From Oasisia sp. SBJ-2009 (taxonomy: Eukaryota > Annelida > Polychaeta > Sabellida > Siboglinidae), in the NCBI GenBank assembly GCA_964017155.1, contig OZ024861.1:25748713-25812712 (forward strand): 64,000 nucleotides of DNA, in the 5' to 3' direction. Shown one piece after another: positions 22,545 through 36,073 of the stretch. The translations under genes and the position numbers were made by a program. The stretch's first letter is position 1. Every line of letters begins with the position of its first letter. The notes beneath the pieces are model-generated. The model saw only the letters and a list, made by a program, of their open reading frames with translations, was not told the origin of the DNA and did not search any database.

Positions 22545-24799
22545 CGCCAATCTTCACATCATCGGGCCTGGTCGGTCAGTAATGCTGCCAGAAGTCGTCG
22601 GCCATGTGTCGCTGTATCTTCACCGGGCTCAGGCACCTGAGAAAAAACAATAAAAGAGCGTTACAGTGTGCACGGTGTCTAACAAAATTGAAAACAGCAG
22701 GCTCAATTCTTACATATGCCCACATTCCGTCACCCCACTGGCGTCAAAGACGCAAATCCCACCGCGATGCGGTCGAGATTACACTAAAGAAACTGGCATC
22801 TGTCGCCAGCATTCGGCTGCGCGGCACAATAATGGCGGCAAACCGGAAGACGCGCCACAACAATACCGTGACGTCACGACAATACGCCAGACGCGCCATT
22901 TTCGTTCCTGGCGACGTCAGATTTCAAGATGGCGACGCCTTTGATCTAAGCAAACTGGGGGGGGGGGAGGGGGCGCTTTCTTCCACTTTTACTTCGTTCT
23001 TTCAATGTTTTACTTGCGCTAGCCTATTTCGCAATAAGGTACACACATAGGACTACAGTTGTATTATGGTACAACGGCCTTTGCGACATTCGGGTACTTT
23101 TTATGCACGATGCAAGTCAAGGTGCGTGGCGTATAACACCGATTAGATTCAACAATGTCAGACTCTCTCCGTTAATTTTTAGACCAAAGATATCAGGCCT
23201 GCTGCGTCCGCGCGTATTAAAACCACTACACTACCCTACCCGCGCCTCTCGTAATGAAGTTTCAAACGTTGGAGCAATTGTGGTTGGCTTGCATTCTACG
23301 CAAGTGCCTAATTCATGTCGGAAATGGAACAGAATATTCATATTCTTGTTCTCATTCACAGTACACTGTATATGGTGCATACCACTCTTCGATGAGTTGT
23401 CTCAATGTCTCAAGCAGCTTTCCACCTATGCCTAGGCAAATAGATGTTTGGACAGTATCTAATTTAACATTCGTACTGCTGAGCTTCAAACTACTACACT
23501 CAACGACAGAAGTTCCCTTCATTGTGTTGGTAATCTACTCTCTGCGATCTGGAACTCTAAAACGTGTTAACGGCGACGCCACGAGGGATGTATGCAGGCT
23601 GCGCAAAGATGTATCGGAAGCATTATATGCCATTTCATGCGATAAAAGACGTTCGTTCGCATACAGGCTAGATTTACTCTGTAGTGTAATACTCTTTGTA
23701 GGGTGTACAATGTGTGTAGCTAGCTCAACATCAATGATCACATGATGCGACCATTGCATTGCCTGTTAGTTGCTTTGTGGTTTCGTTTTCACATTGAACT
23801 TGCGACATGTCTGCTCTTTGGTTTCAGGTCTTCCTATTTGAGTCCGAAGTGTGAGCGACACACAGACCCTCTGAGAATGCGACGAGCGAGTAGTGATGAA
23901 GCCCACGCATGTCTAGTATATAATTTCGTAGTTGTCTGGGTAGTTTGGAACAACCTTTGTTTTCTCGTGTGGCTCTTCGTCTCCACTGTTATGTATAGCT
24001 TTTGGCGTTACCTGTTTGTCGGCATAGCGCTCACGACATGGCCAAAGAGCTGGCCTGTTGGCACTGATCACTGTAGCATATGCTATTGTTTCCAAGGCAA
24101 TGTATCAACATACGCATTCGATCTCCGTCACTACCTAGATACAAATCTGCGTGCCGAGAAATGTGTGACTGCAATCAATATTGGTCTCAAAACATCGAAT
24201 GATCTCTACACTTGTCTCAGAAGGAACACATGCCAAATGCGTACACTTGAGTTACACTATTGCAATGAATGAGGCACTTGTGTAGGTTGCATTTGCATGC
24301 TGATTCCTAAGTATGCTGTTTCCAGTCGAGATGAATGCGTTTTGCTGGGTGTCATGACGGTCAAAGAATCGTCTACTCAACTGTATTGAGTGGGTGTATG
24401 TGTACATGCGATAATGTGTGTGGCATTCGCCGCGCCAATGGTGCTTATGCATATCAATGTTACGATACTTTCCGCGGTGCGATCTCGGCCTCTTACACAA
24501 GTTTCGTTTCATATGCATTATTTTGCCTCATATTTTGACATTACGTACCTTGATATACATCATATAGCGTGCAAAATAGCTCGATCAATCGTCTGAGTAA
24601 AACGTTTCGATTGCGAGAACTGCAACATTAAAACTAATGTCCACTCGCACTAGCTGTGATACATATATCGATGTCATGCTATCGTTGATTTGATTCTTCC
24701 AGTGATCGGCCTACATTATCATCTACCTCAACATGTTGTATAAATCAAATAACTTGATAAAAACAACGCTTCACCCACTGTCGAATGACTGTTCCGCAT
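22545..24799 (+). repeat. Repeat unit 11 (first half of dimer copy 2)
   Basis: 2,255 bp, G11. Same diagnostic set as unit 9: T at 23980, C at 24176 and T at 24412. It differs from unit 9 only by two extra G in the tract, as far as I can see. Confidence 0.98.
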
Positions 24800-27053
24800 C
24801 GCCAATCTTCACATCATCGGGCCTGGTCGGTCAGTAATGCTGCCAGAAGTCGTCGGCCATGTGTCGCTGTATCTTCACCGGGCTCAGGCACCTGAGAAAA
24901 AACAATAAAAGAGCGTTACAGTGTGCACGGTGTCTAACAAAATTGAAAACAGCAGGCTCAATTCTTACATATGCCCACATTCCGTCACCCCACTGGCGTC
25001 AAAGACGCAAATCCCACCGCGATGCGGTCGAGATTACACTAAAGAAACTGGCATCTGTCGCCAGCATTCGGCTGCGCGGCACAATAATGGCGGCAAACCG
25101 GAAGACGCGCCACAACAATACCGTGACGTCACGACAATACGCCAGACGCGCCATTTTCGTTCCTGGCGACGTCAGATTTCAAGATGGCGACGCCTTTGAT
25201 CTAAGCAAACTGGGGGGGGGGAGGGGGCGCTTTCTTCCACTTTTACTTCGTTCTTTCAATGTTTTACTTGCGCTAGCCTATTTCGCAATAAGGTACACAC
25301 ATAGGACTACAGTTGTATTATGGTACAACGGCCTTTGCGACATTCGGGTACTTTTTATGCACGATGCAAGTCAAGGTGCGTGGCGTATAACACCGATTAG
25401 ATTCAACAATGTCAGACTCTCTCCGTTAATTTTTAGACCAAAGATATCAGGCCTGCTGCGTCCGCGCGTATTAAAACCACTACACTACCCTACCCGCGCC
25501 TCTCGTAATGAAGTTTCAAACGTTGGAGCAATTGTGGTTGGCTTGCATTCTACGCAAGTGCCTAATTCATGTCGGAAATGGAACAGAATATTCATATTCT
25601 TGTTCTCATTCACAGTACACTGTATATGGTGCATACCACTCTTCGATGAGTTGTCTCAATGTCTCAAGCAGCTTTCCACCTATGCCTAGGCAAATAGATG
25701 TTTGGACAGTATCTAATTTAACATTCGTACTGCTGAGCTTCAAACTACTACACTCAACGACAGAAGTTCCCTTCATTGTGTTGGTAATCTACTCTCTGCG
25801 ATCTGGAACTCTAAAACGTGTTAACGGCGACGCCACGAGGGATGTATGCAGGCTGCGCAAAGATGTATCGGAAGCATTATATGCCATTTCATGCGATAAA
25901 AGACGTTCGTTCGCATACAGGCTAGATTTACTCTGTAGTGTAATACTCTTTGTAGGGTGTACAATGTGTGTAGCTAGATCAACATCAATGATCACATGAT
26001 GCGACCATTGCATTGCCTGTTAGTTGCTTTGTGGTTTCGTTTTCACATTGAACTTGCGACATGTCTGCTCTTTGGTTTCAGGTCTTCCTATTTGAGTCCG
26101 AAGTGTGAGCGACACACAGACCCTCTGAGAATGCGACGAGCGAGTAGTGATGAAGCCCACGCATGTCTAGTATATAATTTCGTAGTTGTCTGGGTAGTTT
26201 GGAACAACCTTTGTTTTCTCGTGTGGCTCTTCGCCTCCACTGTTATGTATAGCTTTTGGCGTTACCTGTTTGTCGGCATAGCGCTCACGACATGGCCAAA
26301 GAGCTGGCCTGTTGGCACTGATCACTGTAGCATATGCTATTGTTTCCAAGGCAATGTATCAACATACGCATTCGATCTCCGTCACTACCTAGATACAAAT
26401 CTGCGTGCCGAGAAATGTGTGACTGCAATAAATATTGGTCTCAAAACATCGAATGATCTCTACACTTGTCTCAGAAGGAACACATGCCAAATGCGTACAC
26501 TTGAGTTACACTATTGCAATGAATGAGGCACTTGTGTAGGTTGCATTTGCATGCTGATTCCTAAGTATGCTGTTTCCAGTCGAGATGAATGCGTTTTGCT
26601 GGGTGTCATGACGGTCAAAGAATCGTCTACTCAACTGTATTGAGTGGGTGTATGTGTACATGCGAGAATGTGTGTGGCATTCGCCGCGCCAATGGTGCTT
26701 ATGCATATCAATGTTACGATACTTTCCGCGGTGCGATCTCGGCCTCTTACACAAGTTTCGTTTCATATGCATTATTTTGCCTCATATTTTGACATTACGT
26801 ACCTTGATATACATCATATAGCGTGCAAAATAGCTCGATCAATCGTCTGAGTAAAACGTTTCGATTGCGAGAACTGCAACATTAAAACTAATGTCCACTC
26901 GCACTAGCTGTGATACATATATCGATGTCATGCTATCGTTGATTTGATTCTTCCAGTGATCGGCCTACATTATCATCTACCTCAACATGTTGTATAAATC
27001 AAATAACTTGATAAAAACAACGCTTCACCCACTGTCGAATGACTGTTCCGCAT
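24800..27053 (+). repeat. Repeat unit 12 (second half of dimer copy 2)
   Basis: 2,254 bp, G10. A at 25978 (offset 1179), matching unit 10 at all sites examined. Confidence 0.98.
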
Positions 27054-29308
27054 CGCCAATCTTCACATCATCGGGCCTGGTCGGTCAGTAATGCTGCCAG
27101 AAGTCGTCGGCCATGTGTCGCTGTATCTTCACCGGGCTCAGGCACCTGAGAAAAAACAATAAAAGAGCGTTACAGTGTGCACGGTGTCTAACAAAATTGA
27201 AAACAGCAGGCTCAATTCTTACATATGCCCACATTCCGTCACCCCACTGGCGTCAAAGACGCAAATCCCACCGCGATGCGGTCGAGATTACACTAAAGAA
27301 ACTGGCATCTGTCGCCAGCATTCGGCTGCGCGGCACAATAATGGCGGCAAACCGGAAGACGCGCCACAACAATACCGTGACGTCACGACAATACGCCAGA
27401 CGCGCCATTTTCGTTCCTGGCGACGTCAGATTTCAAGATGGCGACGCCTTTGATCTAAGCAAACTGGGGGGGGGGGAGGGGGCGCTTTCTTCCACTTTTA
27501 CTTCGTTCTTTCAATGTTTTACTTGCGCTAGCCTATTTCGCAATAAGGTACACACATAGGACTACAGTTGTATTATGGTACAACGGCCTTTGCGACATTC
27601 GGGTACTTTTTATGCACGATGCAAGTCAAGGTGCGTGGCGTATAACACCGATTAGATTCAACAATGTCAGACTCTCTCCGTTAATTTTTAGACCAAAGAT
27701 ATCAGGCCTGCTGCGTCCGCGCGTATTAAAACCACTACACTACCCTACCCGCGCCTCTCGTAATGAAGTTTCAAACGTTGGAGCAATTGTGGTTGGCTTG
27801 CATTCTACGCAAGTGCCTAATTCATGTCGGAAATGGAACAGAATATTCATATTCTTGTTCTCATTCACAGTACACTGTATATGGTGCATACCACTCTTCG
27901 ATGAGTTGTCTCAATGTCTCAAGCAGCTTTCCACCTATGCCTAGGCAAATAGATGTTTGGACAGTATCTAATTTAACAGTCGTACTGCTGAGCTTCAAAC
28001 TACTACACTCAACGACAGAAGTTCCCTTCATTGTGTTGGTAATCTACTCTCTGCGATCTGGAACTCTAAAACGTGTTAACGGCGACGCCACGAGGGATGT
28101 ATGCAGGCTGCGCAAAGATGTATCGGAAGCATTATATGCCATTTCATGCGATAAAAGACGTTCGTTCGCATACAGGCTAGATTTACTCTGTAGTGTAATA
28201 CTCTTTGTAGGGTGTACAATGTGTGTAGCTAGCTCAACATCAATGATCACATGATGCGACCATTGCATTGCCTGTTAGTTGCTTTGTGGTTTCGTTTTCA
28301 CATTGAACTTGCGACATGTCTGCTCTTTGGTTTCAGGTCTTCCTATTTGAGTCCGAAGTGTGAGCGACACACAGACCCTCTGAGAATGCGACGAGCGAGT
28401 AGTGATGAAGCCCACGCATGTCTAGTATATAATTTCGTAGTTGTCTGGGTAGTTTGGAACAACCTTTGTTTTCTCGTGTGGCTCTTCGTCTCCACTGTTA
28501 TGTATAGCTTTTGGCGTTACCTGTTTGTCGGCATAGCGCTCACGACATGGCCAAAGAGCTGGCCTGTTGGCACTGATCACTGTAGCATATGCTATTGTTT
28601 CCAAGGCAATGTATCAACATACGCATTCGATCTCCGTCACTACCTAGATACAAATCTGCGTGCCGAGAAATGTGTGACTGCAATCAATATTGGTCTCAAA
28701 ACATCGAATGATCTCTACACTTGTCTCAGAAGGAACACATGCCAAATGCGTACACTTGAGTTACACTATTGCAATGAATGAGGCACTTGTGTAGGTTGCA
28801 TTTGCATGCTGATTCCTAAGTATGCTGTTTCCAGTCGAGATGAATGCGTTTTGCTGGGTGTCATGACGGTCAAAGAATCGTCTACTCAACTGTATTGAGT
28901 GGGTGTATGTGTACATGCGAGAATGTGTGTGGCATTCGCCGCGCCAATGGTGCTTATGCATATCAATGTTACGATACTTTCCGCGGTGCGATCTCGGCCT
29001 CTTACACAAGTTTCGTTTCATATGCATTATTTTGCCTCATATTTTGACATTACGTACCTTGATATACATCATATAGCGTGCAAAATAGCTCGATCAATCG
29101 TCTGAGTAAAACGTTTCGATTGCGAGAACTGCAACATTAAAACTAATGTCCACTCGCACTAGCTGTGATACATATATCGATGTCATGCTATCGTTGATTT
29201 GATTCTTCCAGTGATCGGCCTACATTATCATCTACCTCAACATGTTGTATAAATCAAATAACTTGATAAAAACAACGCTTCACCCACTGTCGAATGACTG
29301 TTCCGCAT
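27054..29308 (+). repeat. Repeat unit 13 (1435T/1631C type)
   Basis: 2,255 bp, G11. T at 28489 and C at 28685, but G (majority) at offset 1867. Private T to G at 27979 (offset 925). Confidence 0.98.
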
Positions 29309-31563
29309 CGCCAATCTTCACATCATCGGGCCTGGTCGGTCAGTAATGCTGCCAGAAGTCGTCGGCCATGTGTCGCTGTATCTTCACCGGGCTCAGGCAC
29401 CTGAGAAAAAACAATAAAAGAGCGTTACAGTGTGCACGGTGTCTAACAAAATTGAAAACAGCAGGCTCAATTCTTACATATGCCCACATTCCGTCACCCC
29501 ACTGGCGTCAAAGACGCAAATCCCACCGCGATGCGGTCGAGATTACACTAAAGAAACTGGCATCTGTCGCCAGCATTCGGCTGCGCGGCACAATAATGGC
29601 GGCAAACCGGAAGACGCGCCACAACAATACCGTGACGTCACGACAATACGCCAGACGCGCCATTTTCGTTCCTGGCGACGTCAGATTTCAAGATGGCGAC
29701 GCCTTTGATCTAAGCAAACTGGGGGGGGGGGAGGGGGCGCTTTCTTCCACTTTTACTTCGTTCTTTCAATGTTTTACTTGCGCTAGCCTATTTCGCAATA
29801 AGGTACACACATAGGACTACAGTTGTATTATGGTACAACGGCCTTTGCGACATTCGGGTACTTTTTATGCACGATGCAAGTCAATGTGCGTGGCGTATAA
29901 CACCGATTAGATTCAACAATGTCAGACTCTCTCCGTTAATTTTTAGACCAAAGATATCAGGCCTGCTGCGTCCGCGCGTATTAAAACCACTACACTACCC
30001 TACCCGCGCCTCTCGTAATGAAGTTTCAAACGTTGGAGCAATTGTGGTTGGCTTGCATTCTACGCAAGTGCCTAATTCATGTCGGAAATGGAACAGAATA
30101 TTCATATTCTTGTTCTCATTCACAGTACACTGTATATGGTGCATACCACTCTTCGATGAGTTGTCTCAATGTCTCAAGCAGCTTTCCACCTATGCCTAGG
30201 CAAATAGATGTTTGGACAGTATCTAATTTAACATTCGTACTGCTGAGCTTCAAACTACTACACTCAACGACAGAAGTTCCCTTCATTGTGTTGGTAATCT
30301 ACTCTCTGCGATCTGGAACTCTAAAACGTGTTAACGGCGACGCCACGAGGGATGTATGCAGGCTGCGCAAAGATGTATCGGAAGCATTATATGCCATTTC
30401 ATGCGATAAAAGACGTTCGTTCGCATACAGGCTAGATTTACTCTGTAGTGTAATACTCTTTGTAGGGTGTACAATGTGTGTAGCTAGCTCAACATCAATG
30501 ATCACATGATGCGACCATTGCATTGCCTGTTAGTTGCTTTGTGGTTTCGTTTTCACATTGAACTTGCGACATGTCTGCTCTTTGGTTTCAGGTCTTCCTA
30601 TTTGAGTCCGAAGTGTGAGCGACACACAGACCCTCTGAGAATGCGACGAGCGAGTAGTGATGAAGCCCACGCATGTCTAGTATATAATTTCGTAGTTGTC
30701 TGGGTAGTTTGGAACAACCTTTGTTTTCTCGTGTGGCTCTTCGCCTCCACTGTTATGTATAGCTTTTGGCGTTACCTGTTTGTCGGCATAGCGCTCACGA
30801 CATGGCCAAAGAGCTGGCCTGTTGGCACTGATCACTGTAGCATATGCTATTGTTTCCAAGGCAATGTATCAACATACGCATTCGATCTCCGTCACTACCT
30901 AGATACAAATCTGCGTGCCGAGAAATGTGTGACTGCAATAAATATTGGTCTCAAAACATCGAATGATCTCTACACTTGTCTCAGAAGGAACACATGCCAA
31001 ATGCGTACACTTGAGTTACACTATTGCAATGAATGAGGCACTTGTGTAGGTTGCATTTGCATGCTGATTCCTAAGTATGCTGTTTCCAGTCGAGATGAAT
31101 GCGTTTTGCTGGGTGTCATGACGGTCAAAGAATCGTCTACTCAACTGTATTGAGTGGGTGTATGTGTACATGCGAGAATGTGTGTGGCATTCGCCGCGCC
31201 AATGGTGCTTATGCATATCAATGTTACGATACTTTCCGCGGTGCGATCTCGGCCTCTTACACAAGTTTCGTTTCATATGCATTATTTTGCCTCATATTTT
31301 GACATTACGTACCTTGATATACATCATATAGCGTGCAAAATAGCTCGATCAATCGTCTGAGTAAAACGTTTCGATTGCGAGAACTGCAACATTAAAACTA
31401 ATGTCCACTCGCACTAGCTGTGATACATATATCGATGTCATGCTATCGTTGATTTGATTCTTCCAGTGATCGGCCTACATTATCATCTACCTCAACATGT
31501 TGTATAAATCAAATAACTTGATAAAAACAACGCTTCACCCACTGTCGAATGACTGTTCCGCAT
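29309..31563 (+). repeat. Repeat unit 14, altered candidate splice donor
   Basis: 2,255 bp, G11, majority type at 1435 and 1631. Private G to T at 29885 (offset 576), the last base of the inferred exon 1, changing AAG|GTGCGT to AAT|GTGCGT. Confidence 0.98.
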
Positions 31564-33816
31564 CGCCAATCTTCACATCATCGGGCCTGGTCGGTCAGTA
31601 ATGCTGCCAGAAGTCGTCGGCCATGTGTCGCTGTATCTTCACCGGGCTCAGGCACCTGAGAAAAAACAATAAAAGAGCGTTACAGTGTGCACGGTGTCTA
31701 ACAAAATTGAAAACAGCAGGCTCAATTCTTACATATGCCCACATTCCGTCACCCCACTGGCGTCAAAGACGCAAATCCCACCGCGATGCGGTCGAGATTA
31801 CACTAAAGAAACTGGCATCTGTCGCCAGCATTCGGCTGCGCGGCACAATAATGGCGGCAAACCGGAAGACGCGCCACAACAATACCGTGACGTCACGACA
31901 ATACGCCAGACGCGCCATTTTCGTTCCTGGCGACGTCAGATTTCAAGATGGCGACGCCTTTGATCTAAGCAAACTGGGGGGGGGAGGGGGCGCTTTCTTC
32001 CACTTTTACTTCGTTCTTTCAATGTTTTACTTGCGCTAGCCTATTTCGCAATAAGGTACACACATAGGACTACAGTTGTATTATGGTACAACGGCCTTTG
32101 CGACATTCGGGTACTTTTTATGCACGATGCAAGTCAAGGTGCGTGGCGTATAACACCGATTAGATTCAACAATGTCAGACTCTCTCCGTTAATTTTTAGA
32201 CCAAAGATATCAGGCCTGCTGCGTCCGCGCGTATTAAAACCACTACACTACCCTACCCGCGCCTCTCGTAATGAAGTTTCAAACGTTGGAGCAATTGTGG
32301 TTGGCTTGCATTCTACGCAAGTGCCTAATTCATGTCGGAAATGGAACAGAATATTCATATTCTTGTTCTCATTCACAGTACACTGTATATGGTGCATACC
32401 ACTCTTCGATGAGTTGTCTCAATGTCTCAAGCAGCTTTCCACCTATGCCTAGGCAAATAGATGTTTGGACAGTATCTAATTTAACATTCGTACTGCTGAG
32501 CTTCAAACTACTACACTCAACGACAGAAGTTCCCTTCATTGTGTTGGTAATCTACTCTCTGCGATCTGGAACTCTAAAACGTGTTAACGGCGACGCCACG
32601 AGGGATGTATGCAGGCTGCGCAAAGATGTATCGGAAGCATTATATGCCATTTCATGCGATAAAAGACGTTCGTTCGCATACAGGCTAGATTTACTCTGTA
32701 GTGTAATACTCTTTGTAGGGTGTACAATGTGTGTAGCTAGCTCAACATCAATGATCACATGATGCGACCATTGCATTGCCTGTTAGTTGCTTTGTGGTTT
32801 CGTTTTCACATTGAACTTGCGACATGTCTGCTCTTTGGTTTCAGGTCTTCCTATTTGAGTCCGAAGTGTGAGCGACACACAGACCCTCTGAGAATGCGAC
32901 GAGCGAGTAGTGATGAAGCCCACGCATGTCTAGTATATAATTTCGTAGTTGTCTGGGTAGTTTGGAACAACCTTTGTTTTCTCGTGTGGCTCTTCGTCTC
33001 CACTGTTATGTATAGCTTTTGGCGTTACCTGTTTGTCGGCATAGCGCTCACGACATGGCCAAAGAGCTGGCCTGTTGGCACTGATCACTGTAGCATATGC
33101 TATTGTTTCCAAGGCAATGTATCAACATACGCATTCGATCTCCGTCACTACCTAGATACAAATCTGCGTGCCGAGAAATGTGTGACTGCAATCAATATTG
33201 GTCTCAAAACATCGAATGATCTCTACACTTGTCTCAGAAGGAACACATGCCAAATGCGTACACTTGAGTTACACTATTGCAATGAATGAGGCACTTGTGT
33301 AGGTTGCATTTGCATGCTGATTCCTAAGTATGCTGTTTCCAGTCGAGATGAATGCGTTTTGCTGGGTGTCATGACGGTCAAAGAATCGTCTACTCAACTG
33401 TATTGAGTGGGTGTATGTGTACATGCGAGAATGTGTGTGGCATTCGCCGCGCCAATGGTGCTTATGCATATCAATGTTACGATACTTTCCGCGGTGCGAT
33501 CTCGGCCTCTTACACAAGTTTCGTTTCATATGCATTATTTTGCCTCATATTTTGACATTACGTACCTTGATATACATCATATAGCGTGCAAAATAGCTCG
33601 ATCAATCGTCTGAGTAAAACGTTTCGATTGCGAGAACTGCAACATTAAAACTAATGTCCACTCGCACTAGCTGTGATACATATATCGATGTCATGCTATC
33701 GTTGATTTGATTCTTCCAGTGATCGGCCTACATTATCATCTACCTCAACATGTTGTATAAATCAAATAACTTGATAAAAACAACGCTTCACCCACTGTCG
33801 AATGACTGTTCCGCAT
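31564..33816 (+). repeat. Repeat unit 15 (1435T/1631C type)
   Basis: 2,253 bp, G9. T at 32997 and C at 33193; no private change noticed. Confidence 0.98.
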
Positions 33817-36073
33817 CGCCAATCTTCACATCATCGGGCCTGGTCGGTCAGTAATGCTGCCAGAAGTCGTCGGCCATGTGTCGCTGTATCTTCACCGGGC
33901 TCAGGCACCTGAGAAAAAACAATAAAAGAGCGTTACAGTGTGCACGGTGTCTAACAAAATTGAAAACAGCAGGCTCAATTCTTACATATGCCCACATTCC
34001 GTCACCCCACTGGCGTCAAAGACGCAAATCCCACCGCGATGCGGTCGAGATTACACTAAAGAAACTGGCATCTGTCGCCAGCATTCGGCTGCGCGGCACA
34101 ATAATGGCGGCAAACCGGAAGACGCGCCACAACAATACCGTGACGTCACGACAATACGCCAGACGCGCCATTTTCGTTCCTGGCGACGTCAGATTTCAAG
34201 ATGGCGACGCCTTTGATCTAAGCAAACTGGGGGGGGGGGGGAGGGGGCGCTTTCTTCCACTTTTACTTCGTTCTTTCAATGTTTTACTTGCGCTAGCCTA
34301 TTTCGCAATAAGGTACACACATAGGACTACAGTTGTATTATGGTACAACGGCCTTTGCGACATTCGGGTACTTTTTATGCACGATGCAAGTCAAGGTGCG
34401 TGGCGTATAACACCGATTAGATTCAACAATGTCAGACTCTCTCCGTTAATTTTTAGACCAAATATATCAGGCCTGCTGCGTCCGCGCGTATTAAAACCAC
34501 TACACTACCCTACCCGCGCCTCTCGTAATGAAGTTTCAAACGTTGGAGCAATTGTGGTTGGCTTGCATTCTACGCAAGTGCCTAATTCATGTCGGAAATG
34601 GAACAGAATATTCATATTCTTGTTCTCATTCACAGTACACTGTATATGGTGCATACCACTCTTCGATGAGTTGTCTCAATGTCTCAAGCAGCTTTCCACC
34701 TATGCCTAGGCAAATAGATGTTTGGACAGTATCTAATTTAACATTCGTACTGCTGAGCTTCAAACTACTACACTCAACGACAGAAGTTCCCTTCATTGTG
34801 TTGGTAATCTACTCTCTGCGATCTGGAACTCTAAAACGTGTTAACGGCGACGCCACGAGGGATGTATGCAGGCTGCGCAAAGATGTATCGGAAGCATTAT
34901 ATGCCATTTCATGCGATAAAAGACGTTCGTTCGCATACAGGCTAGATTTACTCTGTAGTGTAATACTCTTTGTAGGGTGTACAATGTGTGTAGCTAGCTC
35001 AACATCAATGATCACATGATGCGACCATTGCATTGCCTGTTAGTTGCTTTGTGGTTTCGTTTTCACATTGAACTTGCGACATGTCTGCTCTTTGGTTTCA
35101 GGTCTTCCTATTTGAGTCCGAAGTGTGAGCGACACACAGACCCTCTGAGAATGCGACGAGCGAGTAGTGATGAAGCCCACGCATGTCTAGTATATAATTT
35201 CGTAGTTGTCTGGGTAGTTTGGAACAACCTTTGTTTTCTCGTGTGGCTCTTCGTCTCCACTGTTATGTATAGCTTTTGGCGTTACCTGTTTGTCGGCATA
35301 GCGCTCACGACATGGCCAAAGAGCTGGCCTGTTGGCACTGATCACTGTAGCATATGCTATTGTTTCCAAGGCAATGTATCAACATACGCATTCGATCTCC
35401 GTCACTACCTAGATACAAATCTGCGTGCCGAGAAATGTGTGACTGCAATCAATATTGGTCTCAAAACATCGAATGATCTCTACACTTGTCTCAGAAGGAA
35501 CACATGCCAAATGCGTACACTTGAGTTACACTATTGCAATGAATGAGGCACTTGTGTAGGTTGCATTTGCATGCTGATTCCTAAGTATGCTGTTTCCAGT
35601 CGAGATGAATGCGTTTTGCTGGGTGTCATGACGGTCAAAGAATCGTCTACTCAACTGTATTGAGTGGGTGTATGTGTACATGCGAGAATGTGTGTGGCAT
35701 TCGCCGCGCCAATGGTGCTTATGCATATCAATGTTACGATACTTTCCGCGGTGCGATCTCGGCCTCTTACACAAGTTTCGTTTCATATGCATTATTTTGC
35801 CTCATATTTTGACATTACGTACCTTGATATACATCATATAGCGTGCAAAATAGCTCGATCAATCGTCTGAGTAAAACGTTTCGATTGCGAGAACTGCAAC
35901 ATTAAAACTAATGTCCACTCGCACTAGCTGTGATACATATATCGATGTCATGCTATCGTTGATTTGATTCTTCCAGTGATCGGCCTACATTATCATCTAC
36001 CTCAACATGTTGTATAAATCAAATAACTTGATAAAAACAACGCTTCACCCACTGTCGAATGACTGTTCCGCAT
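33817..36073 (+). repeat. Repeat unit 16 (1435T/1631C type)
   Basis: 2,257 bp, G13. T at 35254 and C at 35450, plus a private G to T at 34463 (offset 644). It follows unit 15 directly, so the alternation of types seen in units 9-15 breaks here. Confidence 0.98.

Larger units (their letters stand above)
22545..27053 (+). repeat. Higher-order dimer, copy 2 (units 11-12)
   Basis: 4,509 bp, the second copy of the block at 18038-22544. The diagnostic bases lie at 23980, 24176, 24412 and 25978. The next two units (13-14) continue the alternation of 1631C and 1631A types but lack 1867T and 1179A, so they are a looser relative of the dimer. Confidence 0.9.
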
